A stretch of 64,000 nucleotides of DNA from NCBI GenBank assembly GCA_030278955.1, contig JAOANR010000010.1, positions 13,127,086 through 13,191,085 of the forward strand, in the 5' to 3' direction. Shown here piece by piece: positions 32,423-44,124 of this stretch. The DNA is from Hygrophila difformis (lineage: Eukaryota > Streptophyta > Magnoliopsida > Lamiales > Acanthaceae). Both the position numbers and the translations under genes were made by a program. Position 1 is the stretch's first letter; each line of letters begins with the position of its first letter. The notes under the pieces were generated by a model, which worked only from the letters and a program-made list of their open reading frames with translations, was not told where the DNA came from and did not search any database.

Positions 32423-33277
32423 CTCTGGATTACTACATTACGTATTGATAAGTAGTGATTCAAACATGGCAACAGGAAATAGAGTTACAATGGTTGCAGC
32501 GATGCGGACTTTCGAGGGTCTTCACAAAACACTTTTCTTGGGCAGGTGTGCATTTGCTGTTTTAACTTGCAGGGACTTGAAGGGAGTTCCTTGCTTACAG
32601 TGTTGTGGGAGTTCACCAAGACAATTTTGTGAGGCGCATTTGATCGGCCTTGCCAGATTGCTTCTATGAGTTCAAGCTGTGATGTGAAGTCTATGTGATA
32701 ATTCAGGTATATATTCATTTACTATGTATTAGTAAGATGAAGCCAACGTTTGACCATGTACCTTGTACGTCCAATAATGATATTTCTTCTGTCCCAATGG
32801 TTTATGTAACCATAGTGCTGGGTTTTGGCTTGTCATGTATAGTGAAACTTCTGTCATATCCCTTTCTGTAACTCAATTAAAAGCATATGCAATGGAAACC
32901 CATTTTTGGTTTCTTACATTCTTCCTTCACCTGGCTTCATGAACCAGAAAACACGTCTATCGCTAGCTCATTGGGAGGAGATTCATGCCGGAGTAATGAA
33001 ATCAGATGATTTCTGGGCAGAAGGCTTTATCCTCAACAACACTGGATGAAGTCAAAAAAGGAAAAGTCTAAACAGAGAGAAAAGAAATGAATAATAATCA
33101 TCTTGCTCTTCAGTTCAATCGAAATGATGGCCATTGTGTTTCAACAAGATCGATGGATCCTATTATTGATAAGGTAAAATCGAAGAACATTGCCATAGCA
33201 GACAATCTAATTATACTACATTACTTAAAAACATTCCTTTTATGGACACTGGCAAATGATCAAAACTCAACTCCCAA
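32423..33277. other. Region 3' of PG1, no gene recognised
   Basis: About 850 bases with T-rich and exon-like patches but no conserved domain. The part next to 33278 is the likely 3' UTR of PG1. Confidence 0.4.
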
Positions 33278-36200
33278 TTATTTGTACAATGTTATGCTTG
33301 GCTTCGTTTTGTCAGCTTTTCCACGAACGTGGTGGGCAACAGAGCATGCCGTAAAGTTCCTAAAAGCTGGTTCTATATTGATATCTTCCAGGAAGATGTT
33401 GGTGCAAGGGACAGCCTGGCTGCAGTTCAAATTGATCGCTGTTTCGGAAGCTGTTGTTCCTTTAAGTCCAAAATAGTGCACATCGCTAATTTTGACAGCT
33501 GATTTCTATCGGAAAAAGAATGGAAATAATGCAGACAATTTAGTGCATGATTGATTGCAGATTTCTCAAATATCAAGAGAGGATCGAAAAATCAGCACTG
33601 TGAAAAGCTTAGAAATTGAAGAAATACACACCTCGACACCACATACGCTGTGTGGACAATAATGCTGGTCTATGACAATAGGATTTCTGGTTTCTCTGAA
33701 TGTTATATTAGTGAAGATGATGTTCTTGGCATATCCAGAACCCCCCTGTAAGTACAAAGATTTAAATTCACCGGTTTCATTTTTGCTGCACAACGTTAAT
33801 CTATTTGGTAGAGTTACATCTTTTATAAAGATTTTCTGACCTGCCATGTCTTAATCCTCACTCCCGTCTCACTTTTGTCGAAAGTACTATCTCTAACAGT
33901 TATGTGTTCTACTTGGTCATTGTTCTTGTTCCTCCCTAAACTCCCAATGCTACAAAAAGGGGAAAGGTTAGTTATTCGGCCTCAAGAATCAGACAGTGAC
34001 CAACTCTCTTAAAAACTCGAATTGTTGGAGGAGGAGAAAGCAACACACCTTATACCATGGCCGCTGCAGACTATATTGGATATGTTGATATATTTAGCGC
34101 CACCCTTTATGGCAACACAATCATCACCTGTTATGGTTCGCGAACACATACTCAACAATTAATCCGCGGATTATGAAGAAACTCTCGGATAAGGAGAAGC
34201 TAAGGTGCTCGTGCAAAGGTAAGAGTTTAAATTTTAATGAAAACATTGTATATATAGTACCGGTGTATATTTTTGTGTTGCGAATTTGTACATTGATTGA
34301 AGAAACAGAAATTCCATCTGTGTTGACGCTATCTGAAGGCGCTCGGATGTCCAAATTCTCAATAACAACACCATTACAGGAGGATAACGTTATGTGGACC
34401 TTTTGGCTGTTCCTTTGTTTCAATCCATGGAGTAGAAGGTTTTGGCAACGGTAATATTGTATCGCCTTAAAAATTACGGTACATAATTTTATAGATGAGA
34501 AAAAATTGCAGTTTTATTACATGGTAATTAGCCTAGACATGTATACATAGTTACATACTGTTTAAATTACTTACCTGTGGACGCTCTTCAGGTTTCTTTT
34601 ACCCCCAAAAACAACAGAAAAGGTAACAGAGAGAGCTTGTTAGAAATCACAATCAGATTCAGAGAGATTCAGTTAAGAGCGGAATATAATGAACTCACAA
34701 CATCGACCCATGTGTCGCCGCGGCCGTCGATCAATCCATGTCCATTCCCTACAACAGAAAGGCCATTCACGCTTCTAAAAGTGATCCATACGGCACTTTT
34801 CATGGTCCAGGCTGATTTGGGAAGTGCCACAATACATCCTAGGATCTGTATAATATCAATGGAGAAAAAAGAAAGATCTTTGGCCATTATATGTATTCAG
34901 ATTATTATGCACATTTGGATGTTTCCTGTCCTAAATGTTTTGGGCATTACAGCTTGTGTTACTACTTATTACTAATGTAATGAAACCCAAAAAGTTTTTA
35001 CATCCATTACCAAGTTTTTAAGGTATTGAACTGAAAATGAAAAATGCCATTCTGTCAACAAAATATATAAAGAAGAGGAATCAAATTAAACAATATATAC
35101 CACATGCAACAAAAAACATTAATTGGTGCATTTGCTTTCATTTTAAAAATTCATCAGAAAAATTCTAACTATTTAAATAATCACTGTTCCGTATGAAATA
35201 GACAATTTTTTTTTATAAATGATGGTACTCCTATTAAATTGAAGGAATATTCACTTCTTGTTTAACTAAAAATCCAACAAAGAGTTAATTACCTTAAATG
35301 TGATGGCAGAGGCTTTGCAGGGTCCTGGAAACTGGACTGCAGATATCGAGAAGTTCTTGCCAGCAGGTACAGTGATTTTGACGTTGCCTGCTTTCGCACT
35401 GCAAGCGGCTTTCCATGTTGATTCGAAAGCCTACATACATTTGAATTAATCTACCAGTTGACATACATTTGAATTGTTCGGTCTTGAACTGACTTTTAAT
35501 AAATCAAAAATTTAGATAAAAGATCAGAAACAAACTGTTAAACCTATAGAAGAAGCTCGATCAGCTCGATCTCATGCTGACTCAGGAGACACAGGACAGC
35601 CAACCTGATCTTTGTATTTTGGGCTCTTAGATTAGTTTTATGTTTGGGCCTTGTTTGTTATTGGGCCTTGGGCCTCTCTCTATTGTTATTGGGCATTATA
35701 TATATTCTGGTAGTAGGCTTGTTCTGTTAGGTTGGTTATTTTCATTTTGTAAACATTCAGTCTTGTTATCAATGAATACAGTTTTCTTCCTCCCAATTCT
35801 TCCTCTCGATATTGGTTTCAACATGGTATCAGAGCTATCTGATCCAATTTTTCTTTGAATTTTTCCAGTTTTCCGCTCAATTCTTCCTCAATTGCTTAGA
35901 TTCTTCTCTCAATTCATTGTTCTGACTACTAAGGCATGGCTACTGATAAGGATTCCGAAGAAACTGCTACTTCGGTTACAGCTCCGGTTTCAGCTCAAGT
36001 TTGTGAAGAACTTGCGCTTTCGTCCGCAGATCAACCTCATCTGCTACTCACTACATTTCTACTCGATGGAACAAATTGGATTGCTTGGCGTGCTGATGTT
36101 GAGAGTGCTTTATACATAAAAGCCAAAGACGGATTTATACTTGGTACATTTCCTACACCTCCTTCTACTGATCCTAATTACAAACTGTGGAAGAGAGTAG

Positions 36201-39200
36201 ATTCTTTAATTCTGAGATGGATGCGAAACTCTATTTCTCCTGATATTGCTAGACAGTTTGTGCATGCTACTTCTTCGTTTACTTTATGGAATGAGCTGAA
36301 AAATTGCTTTGGAAGAGTCAGTGGTCCACATATTCTGAAGCTACGAAGAAAAATTGTTAATCTCACTCAGGATTCTAAATCTGTTACTACATACTACAGT
36401 GAACTGAAAACACTTTGGAATGATTTTAGGTCTCTTAAGCCTATTACTGCTGATAATCCTGACAATCTTAAATCTAAGATGAAAGATGATGATGAGGATC
36501 TTCTCTTACAGTTTTTGATGGGGTTAAATGAATGTTATTCTCAAACTTGTAATCAGATCTTGCTTATGCGCCCTTTACCTGAAACTAGTGATGCTTTTGG
36601 TATGATATGTAATTGTGAGTCTCAAAATGGCTTGATTGGTTCTACTGGAGTTACTAGTACTACACAGTTTGCTCTTGGTGTTGGTGACAAATATGAGAAA
36701 GGATGGAACAGTGGAGATAAACAAAATTCTGAAAGGAAAGGAGGAGTCATGTGTACTTACTGTAAAAAGACTGGTCACACCAAAGACAGGTGTTACCAAT
36801 TAGCCAACAAATCCGCCTACTGTGACCATTGCAAGAAGACTGGCCACAGCAAGGCTAGCTGTTTTTTGATCTCAGGGGTTATCCCTGACTGGTATAAGGC
36901 TTTGGGAGACAAGAGGAAAGGGAAAAATATTGCTGGAGCTGTTCTCTCTTCTAATGCTTCTGATAGTGGATCAGGTTCTGGTGGTAGTTCTGAATCTAAA
37001 CATGAATCAACTGAAGGGCGTATAGCTAAGCTTGAAGATATTATCAAGGAACTTACAAAGTCTCATCTTAGCTCAAACATGACTTCTCCATTGGATTTTG
37101 TTGGTGGTTGCTTTGATATAGCAGATAGTACATCAGTCTTTAGTTCCCTTAATGGTTTATGGCTTTTGGATTCTGGAGCTAGCTGTAATCTCTGTGCTGA
37201 CCTTTCTTTCATGCTTGATCCTCTGCCTCTTAATTCCAAACACTCTATTATTCTGCCAGATGGCTCAACTAAATCCCCTTCACACATTGGTCCAGTGAGA
37301 ATTTCAAACAATCTCATTGTACCACATGTGTATTTTGTTCCTGGTGTAGTTATGAATCTTCTATCCATTAGCCAATTAACCAAAGATTTAAGATGCATTG
37401 CTATCTTTGATGAAACCTCTTGCATCTTGCAGGACCGGAGGTCTAGAAGAAATCTGCTAAAGGCCACCCTATTACATAAACTCTATGCTTTTCACTGTAA
37501 TAAGGATCCTTACTCTTCCCCTGATGTACTTTGCTCAGTTTCTGATTCTGCTAGCTACATTTCATGGCACAATAAACTTGGTCACCCTTCTCCTATTGTA
37601 ATGACCAAGTTAGGATTAGCTATTGCTACCAAAATTCCTGTACTCTGTGACATATGTCATGAATCAAAAATGCATAGACTCTCCTTTCCAAACAGTCAAT
37701 CTCATGCATCTCATTGTTTTGATTTAATTCACTGTGATCTATGGGGGCCCTTTTCCATTGGTGATAGATGTGGTTACAAATACTTGCTTACTATTGTTGA
37801 TGATCATTCTAGAGCCACTTGGATCCTCTTAATGCAGCACAAATCCAACACCTATTCTCTCCTTTCCAAATTCCTCACCTTCATCAAAACTCAATACAAT
37901 GGGGTAGTAAAAATCATTAGAACAGACAATGGAACCGAATTCTGCAATAAACAGTGTTCTGATCTCTTCTCTTCTTTGGGGTTGATTCATCAAACTTCGT
38001 GCATCTACACACCTCAACAAAATGGCCGTGTTGAAAGGAAACACAGACATCTTGTACAGGTTGCTAGAAGCCTCTTGCTCACTTCCTGTGTTCCTAAAAC
38101 ATATTGGGGAGATGCCTTGCTTACTGCTACATTCTTGATAAATAAACTTCCTACATCAGTGTTAAATTGGCAATCCCCAAGTGAAGTTCTCCTTGGATCC
38201 AAACCCAACCTCTCTGATCTCCATACTTTTGGTTGTCTCAGTTTTGTCAAAATACCTTGTCCAGTAGGTAAGCTTGATGCTCGAGGTCTAAAAGGAGTCT
38301 ATCTTGGACCTGCTGCTGACAAGAAAGGTCATAAAATTCTCATCCTTACCTCTAAGAAAGTTGTGATCTCCAGAGATGTGATCTTTTATGATCATATCTT
38401 TCCTTTCAAGTCCACTACTCCACATGATGCTGTCCCTACTCAATCTGCTACCTCTTCACATCTTTCTCCTCCAACTAATCTTTTTCAACTCAGTAATTTG
38501 CCCACTGCAAATTACACCAACTCACCATCTTCTGATATCCCCACTGGATCTCAGCTTCATGAGCAATCTCCTCTGATCCCTTCTGGATCAGTGAGCAACA
38601 CTTTTGACATAAACTCTCCTCTCTCTCCCACTGAGAGACTTGGATCTACATCTTCAGGTGAGTTGTCTCTGCACAACTCTCCATCTGGATCATCATCTCC
38701 TATGATGCATTCATCTTCCAATTCTTTAAGCACAGAGGTTATATCTCCTCCTGCACCAGTGGTCAGACCAAAAAGGACAACTAAAAGACCAGCAAGATAT
38801 GATGATTATGTATGCTTATCTCTTACAGATCCTGAATATGTCCCAACCTGTTTTAGTCAAGCAAATGGTGTTGATCACTGGGACAAAGCTATTCAGGCAG
38901 AACTGAGTGCTCTAGCCAAGAATGATACATGGGATATTGTTTCTCTACCTCCTGGCAAGAGACCCATTGGGTGTAAGTGGGTATTTAGAGTCAAACATAA
39001 TCCAGATGGCTCTATAAATAAACACAAGGCTCGTCTTGTAGCAAAAGGTTTTCATCAAAGGTATGGTAAAGATTTTCATGAATCCTTTGCACCAGTGGCT
39101 AAAGCTGTCAGTGTTAGAATACTCATAGCTCTAGCAGCTTCAAATCAGTGGACCATCTCACAAATGGATATTAATAATGCATTTTTACATGGGAATCTGG

Positions 39201-41158
39201 ATGAGGAAATCTACATGTCCTGTCCACAAGGTCTCTGTGCTTCTTCAGGACAGGTTTGTAAACTTAAGAAGTCACTCTATGGGCTTAAGCAAGCCCCTAG
39301 ACAATGGTACATTGCTTTGAAAGATTTTCTCATTACTTCAGGGTATAGACTTTCTTACTGTGATACCTGTGTTTTCTTCAAGCTCACCAATTCTGGGATG
39401 GTTCTGCTTGTTGTTTATGTTGATGATATTTTAGTCACAGGTGATGATATATCTGAAATTACATCTCTTAAACATGCCTTCATCAGCAGTTTACAATTAA
39501 AGATTTGGGAGATGCTTCCTATTTTCTTGGTCTGGAAATTGTTAGATCCTCTACTGGTTTTTCAGTTACTCAACACAAGTACACACTTGATCTTCTTTCT
39601 GAGGTGGATTTCCCTGCTGCACCACGAATCCATGTTCCCTGTCCTCCTCATCAGCAATTTGACACAGAGGGTCCCTTGTTTGATAATCCTTCTCTATACA
39701 GGAAGATGGTTGGCAAACTACTTTACCTTGGCTTTTCTAGGCCTGATCTGTGCTTCAGTGTACAACAACTCAGTCAACATATGCAATCTCCTACTGTTAA
39801 ACATTGGAATGGTGTCATCCAAATACTCCAGTATCTCCAGAACACTCCTCACCTGGGCCTTTTTTATCCTTTTGGCCTGTCTCTTGCACTTAAAGGTTTC
39901 TCTGATTCAGATTGGGGAAATTGCCCTACTACTCGAAGGTCATTGTCTGGTTACTGTATTTTTCTTGGTGACTGCTTGGTATCATGGAAGACTAAGAAGC
40001 AGGATGTTGTCTCTAAGAGTACCACTGAAGCTGAATATAGGAGTCTTGGTATTGCTGCTGCTGAGTTACTCTGGATTGGTTCTTTGTTTAAAGAACTTCA
40101 ACTCCCTTTGTCTACTCCGTATCCTCTTTTTTGTGATAATATGTCTGCTCTTCAATTGGTCAAGAATGCAGTCCATCATGAGCGCTCTAAACACTTGGAT
40201 GTGGGATGCCATTTTGTTCGGGACTACTATCAACAACACTTCATTGATCCTAGCTTCGTTCCCACAACACAACAGTTGGCTGATGTTTTTACAAAAGGAT
40301 TAGCTCCAAAGGTGTTTCAGGCTTTCTGTTCCAAGCTGAACCTTTGGAAGGTTCCAGCTTGCGGGGGGGGATGTTAAACCTATAGAAGAAGCTCGATCAG
40401 CTCGATCTCATGCTGACTCAGGAGACACAGGACAGCCAACCTGATCTTTGTATTTTGGGCTCTTAGATTAGTTTTATGTTTGGGCCTTGTTTGTTATTGG
40501 GCCTTGGGCCTCTCTCTATTGTTATTGGGCATTATATATATTCTGGTAGTAGGCTTGTTCTGTTAGGTTGGTTATTTTCATTTTGTAAACATTCAGTCTT
40601 GTTATCAATGAATACAGTTTTCTTCCTCCCAATTCTTCCTCTCGATATTGGTTTCAACACAAACATATATAGAAGGATATGCAGTATTGAATAGGGGAGT
40701 CAACAAAGAATCAATCTTTTCTTACTGAATGTCTGTTTTTTTTTTGTTTTTTTTGTTTTTTTTTTTTTTTGCTCTCTCTCTCTCTGTTAATAAAAGAAAG
40801 AATCTACATTCAATAAAGGATTCTTTTTGTTGCCAAAGAATGAATCTTACATCTGCATCGTCTTTCTTTCCATCTCCAACGGCTCCAAATTTTGTGACAT
40901 CGAATGCCTCATCAGTATGCCGCGTACCTAAGGCTTCCATGAATGTACTTGCTGTTCCCACAAGTGAGAAAACTAGTAGTAGAATGGCAGCTGGAAAATT
41001 GTCCTGAAATTACAAAGTGCTAACATATGAATAAGGCTTAGAAGAAGGAAGATGAACACAGAAAGGAATCAAAAACTAAGGGGGCGAAAGTAGCTGAGAG
41101 GAAGAACACAGGAAGGAATCAATTAACACGTGTTGTATATAATCTGCAGTCGTACCAT
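33278..41158 (-). CDS. Polygalacturonase PG1 (GH28), ten exons, Copia insertion in intron 2
   Basis: Proposed exons (minus): 41158-41156 (ATG only), 41003-40851, 35430-35293, 34845-34699, 34595-34575 (21 nt), 34465-34261, 34127-34049, 33949-33841, 33745-33632, 33505-33278. All junctions are GT-AG, phases agree, and the sum is 398 codons plus stop. Residues 5-20 form a hydrophobic signal peptide. GH28 motifs are in order: SVNTDGI (Asp about 204; Pro usual where Val is), GDDC (Asp 224/225), SGHGI (His 246) and VRIK (Arg 280, Lys 282). The enzyme hydrolyses alpha-1,4-galacturonan of pectin in the wall. Length is normal for plant PGs. The first exon is inferred from a matching ATG|GTA in PG2. A 5.1-kb Copia element lies antisense in intron 2. 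No premature stop was found. Confidence 0.82.
35536..35823 (+). repeat. 5' LTR of the PG1-intron Copia element
   Basis: 288 bp, TGTTAAACC...TTTCAACA. Confidence 0.92.
35936..40377 (+). pseudogene. gag-pol: Copia gag-pol with a single frameshift in RT
   Basis: One frame from ATG 35936 runs through gag (FLLDGTNWIAWRADVESAL), two knuckles (CTYCKKTGHTKDRC, CDHCKKTGHSKASC), protease (LLDSGASCNL near residue 410), GAG-pre-integrase (WHNKLGHPSP), integrase (HCDLWGPF, RTDNGTEFC, PQQNGRVERK) and RT up to YVDDILVTGDD (near 39418). Near 39485-39495 one base is missing relative to the family and the frame shifts. The homologous continuation (DASYFLGLEIVRS) is the frame from about 39500 to the TAA at 40375-40377. 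RNase H is intact there (SDSDWGNCPTTRRS, LADVFTKGL). The final stop lies four bases inside the 3' LTR. A lesion this late and single suggests inactivation at or after insertion. Confidence 0.88.
40372..40659 (+). repeat. 3' LTR of the PG1-intron Copia element
   Basis: 288 bp, same sequence as the 5' LTR, followed by CAAAC. Confidence 0.92.
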
Positions 41159-41426
41159 TTGTTTTTTTGATTTATTTTTTTATTTGATAAAATTTGGCTC
41201 AAGAATGGATGAATTATGAAATCAGGACACAATCACAGCAGATATATAGAGGATAATTTCTCATTAACTTTTAGTTTAAATATATGTTTATAATATCCTG
41301 AGTAGATATATTTTATTTCTTTAGTTTGGTAACGTAATCATGCACTGTTCCTGTATTTTTACTACGCCTTTATATTTTAGTTTTGCAATTCTTATCCATA
41401 TATGAATGAAGATGACGAGTTGGCTT
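41159..41426 (-). promoter_or_regulatory. Presumed remaining promoter/5' UTR of PG1
   Basis: Only 268 bases separate the inferred PG1 start from the LTR of the Tekay-like element. A TATA-like CTAAAATATAAAG (minus) lies near 41370. There is no direct evidence of a transcription start. Confidence 0.35.
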
Positions 41427-44064
41427 TGTAACGCCCCAAAAATTTAAAATCAAATTTCTGAGACGTCACTGCCGTGTTACCTCTCTTAAACTGTTGGCCA
41501 ATCAATTTAAGATCAATAACACGTAGCCGAGTAACAGGAAGCCAATGAATCATAATACAAATCCAGAAAGGAAACCTCACATCATAACAGACGTCCGGCT
41601 TACAAGCCTTATTCATGCGACATAACAGTCGACATAACTGTCTCATCTCAACCTGTCAGAGATGTCAAGTAAAACTCAAGACATAACATAGTGTACCGAT
41701 TGGTACCACAAGCAGTACGAGACAAGATAATAGAGTCATAGCATATTATTCAAGACAACACATAAGTCCACAACATGCTAATGCATCTCTAGGTAGATCA
41801 CTCATCCCCAAACCCCACATCGTGCTCAGGCTCTGCGTCCTCCCCGGGAATATCTATACATAAAAACATAGCAAGGGTCAGTACAAGGTACTGAGCAAGA
41901 ATAGAAGAATCGGCATAAGGGGAAACAAGAATTAACTTGATTCCCTAGAAATATATTTATACATATAGGTGGAGAGATATTCCGTTTTAAAACATTTGTT
42001 AGGCATAACATAAAAATTGAGCAGAGCAAATAAGTAAACATCACACCGTCCCATACCGGTGCTTCAACCACAGCAAATAAGATGAATGATGGATGATGAG
42101 ATGAAATGTTATGACCTAAAATGTCTATCTACCCTAAATGCAACACATAAGCATGTCTAGCGCGCACCTAGGTACCATGGTCGGTATTCCCTCCCATATA
42201 AGGGTCCACACCCCTTAATGGTCGAGAGACATACCCACAGTGCCCCCGCCGCGGACACTAACAGCTGAGATCGTGGCTTACGGCAAGCGGGTCAGGCTAA
42301 GGGTCATGAGCCCTTTCTAGCCAAATTCAGACTAGGATATAAATCCTTTTCAGTCTCAATGCTTCTGGGTAGCGATCCCACTATGCCCCTCATCGGATAC
42401 CGATTTGTAAGCATAGCGTATCCTACCGTCGTGGCATTTCATATCATCACAGATATTCACATATCATCACAGATATTCACATATCATCACAGATATTCAG
42501 ATATCATCACAGATATTCAGATATCATCACAGATATCCACATATCATCACAGATATTCAGATATCATCACAGATATCAAGATTCAATTCAATCACACGTC
42601 CATGCGTAAACCAACGTATCAGGACATAATAAACAACTCGTCTCGAGTTAAGTATAATCCGGGGTATGCCAAGTCCCACATATCGGCATCATCATATATT
42701 CAGATTCAATTCCACACATGTCAATACGTAAATTACGTGTCATGACAAAATAAACAACTCATCGCGAGTTAAGTGTCAAGGGTGTGCCAAGTCCCACATA
42801 TCGGCACCAACTCTCACATCAACATAGAAGCGAATCAAGACTCGATCTCAACTAAGGCATAGTAGATCACCGCTAATCGCAACTAGGTTCATAGATTGTG
42901 AGCATAATGATAGTTATGGCATGCTAGAAGCATAAGAAGAACTAAGGAAACACGAAGGACGAAGAATCGGAAAACGAGCGAACGAATCGCGCGGGCAGGG
43001 GAGCCCGCGCGCACCCGGCGCGGTTTTCTCAAGGAGAGCGCGCCGGCCCCGCGCCAAAGACGCAGGTCGCGTCGTTCGTGTCTCCGCGCGCTGCCCGCGC
43101 GGTTTTCGTGGAAAAGGCGCGCCAACTGCGCGCCGTCCTGACAAGGACGTCGTTGACGTTCTTCTCACGCGCTGCCCACGCGCTTTTTGGCTAAAGGGCG
43201 CGCCAAGAGCGCGCCGACACATCAGAAATGATGGAAATGGCGATTTCCGGCCATTCCACCGATTATGCCCCCATTTAGGCCTATCTCTACCCTTGCCTGG
43301 TATTGAGATGATCCAAACTCTTCCAATACAGCTCCCCAACGCCTCCAAACACCAATACCAAGCTACATAACAAGAAATCAAGCTCCAAACATCAAAATTC
43401 ATCCAAGAACATGATTTCATCATCATGAAACTATTTGAAGCTCTAAAACTGAAATCAACAACACCAAAATGGTCTCAAGTACTAACCTTAGCTTCCTTCA
43501 ACACTAATTCAGCTTCCAAACAAGAATCCAAGCTTCAATTCAACACCAAAAGCAAGAATTTCTACAAACACCCAATTTTCGTCACCAACTTTCATCACCC
43601 CAAAACTCACTCAAACATCATCAAAATCAAGTGTAGAAACTAGGAAAATACTTACCAAAGCTTACATAAGAAATCCCCCAACTTGATTTGAGGAAGAAAA
43701 CACCAATTCCAAGCCAAAATGAAGAATCCTATCTTCACCGAGAGGGAGTGACGGGAATGAGGGATGATGATGATGAAATGGGGTTTCCCAATGCCCAAAT
43801 CAGATTTTTGAAGGGTTAAAATGGATCCGGGTCGGGTCACGGGTCTCGGGTCGGGTCGGAATGTGGGTTAAAAGAGTTACACCACTTGTCTTGACCACAT
43901 TGCACCCGTTTGAGCGCTTGACTCTTATTATCTTGTGAGTTGAACTCACTTATTCCCCCACTTAAATCTTCATTTCCTACAAAATAATCCACACACCAAG
44001 TCTTTTGTTAATTAACCATAACTAAATTAAATTAATTATGAGTTAATTAAATCGGGGTGTTACA
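41427..44064 (-). repeat. 3' LTR of the Tekay-like element
   Basis: 2638 bp (minus reading TGTAACACC...GGCGTTACA). Contains seven 20-bp units ATATCATCACAGATATTCAC at 42441-42580 and a GCGCGC-rich stretch at about 42960-43230. Confidence 0.92.
42914..43426 (-). other. 170-codon sense ORF within the Tekay-like LTR (also 50605-51117)
   Basis: The same frame is open in both LTR copies in the element's own direction. Its second half covers the GCGCGC-rich stretch and gives three degenerate repeats of the type RRALGAPFSQKARGQR / RRAVGAPFPRKPRGQR / RRALLEKTAPGARG. No domain is recognised. It may be only a by-product of the GC-rich tandem repeat. Confidence 0.35.
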
Positions 44065-44090
44065 ATCTCTCCCCCTTAGGATCATTCGTC
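44065..44090 (-). other. Polypurine tract of the Tekay-like element
   Basis: Minus strand CTAAGGGGGAGAGAT directly before the 3' LTR. Confidence 0.8.
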
Positions 44091-44124
44091 CTCGAATGAA
44101 AAAGTATGGATTAGGGTCATTACC

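Larger units (their letters stand above)
35536..40659 (+). mobile_element. Copia element inside PG1 intron, LTRs apparently identical
   Basis: 5124 bp, LTRs 35536-35823 and 40372-40659 (288 bp each, no difference seen by eye), target duplication CAAAC (35531-35535 and 40660-40664). Initiator-Met primer site TGGTATCAGAGC starts at 35824, and the purine tract GCGGGGGGGGA ends at 40371. It inserted antisense to PG1, very recently judging by the LTRs. One frameshift interrupts its single ORF. Confidence 0.93.

Noticed and set aside
42359..42745. 128-codon plus-strand frame rich in SSQI/YHHRYSDI repeats
   Set aside because: It is the translation of the 20-bp LTR minisatellite, antisense to the element.
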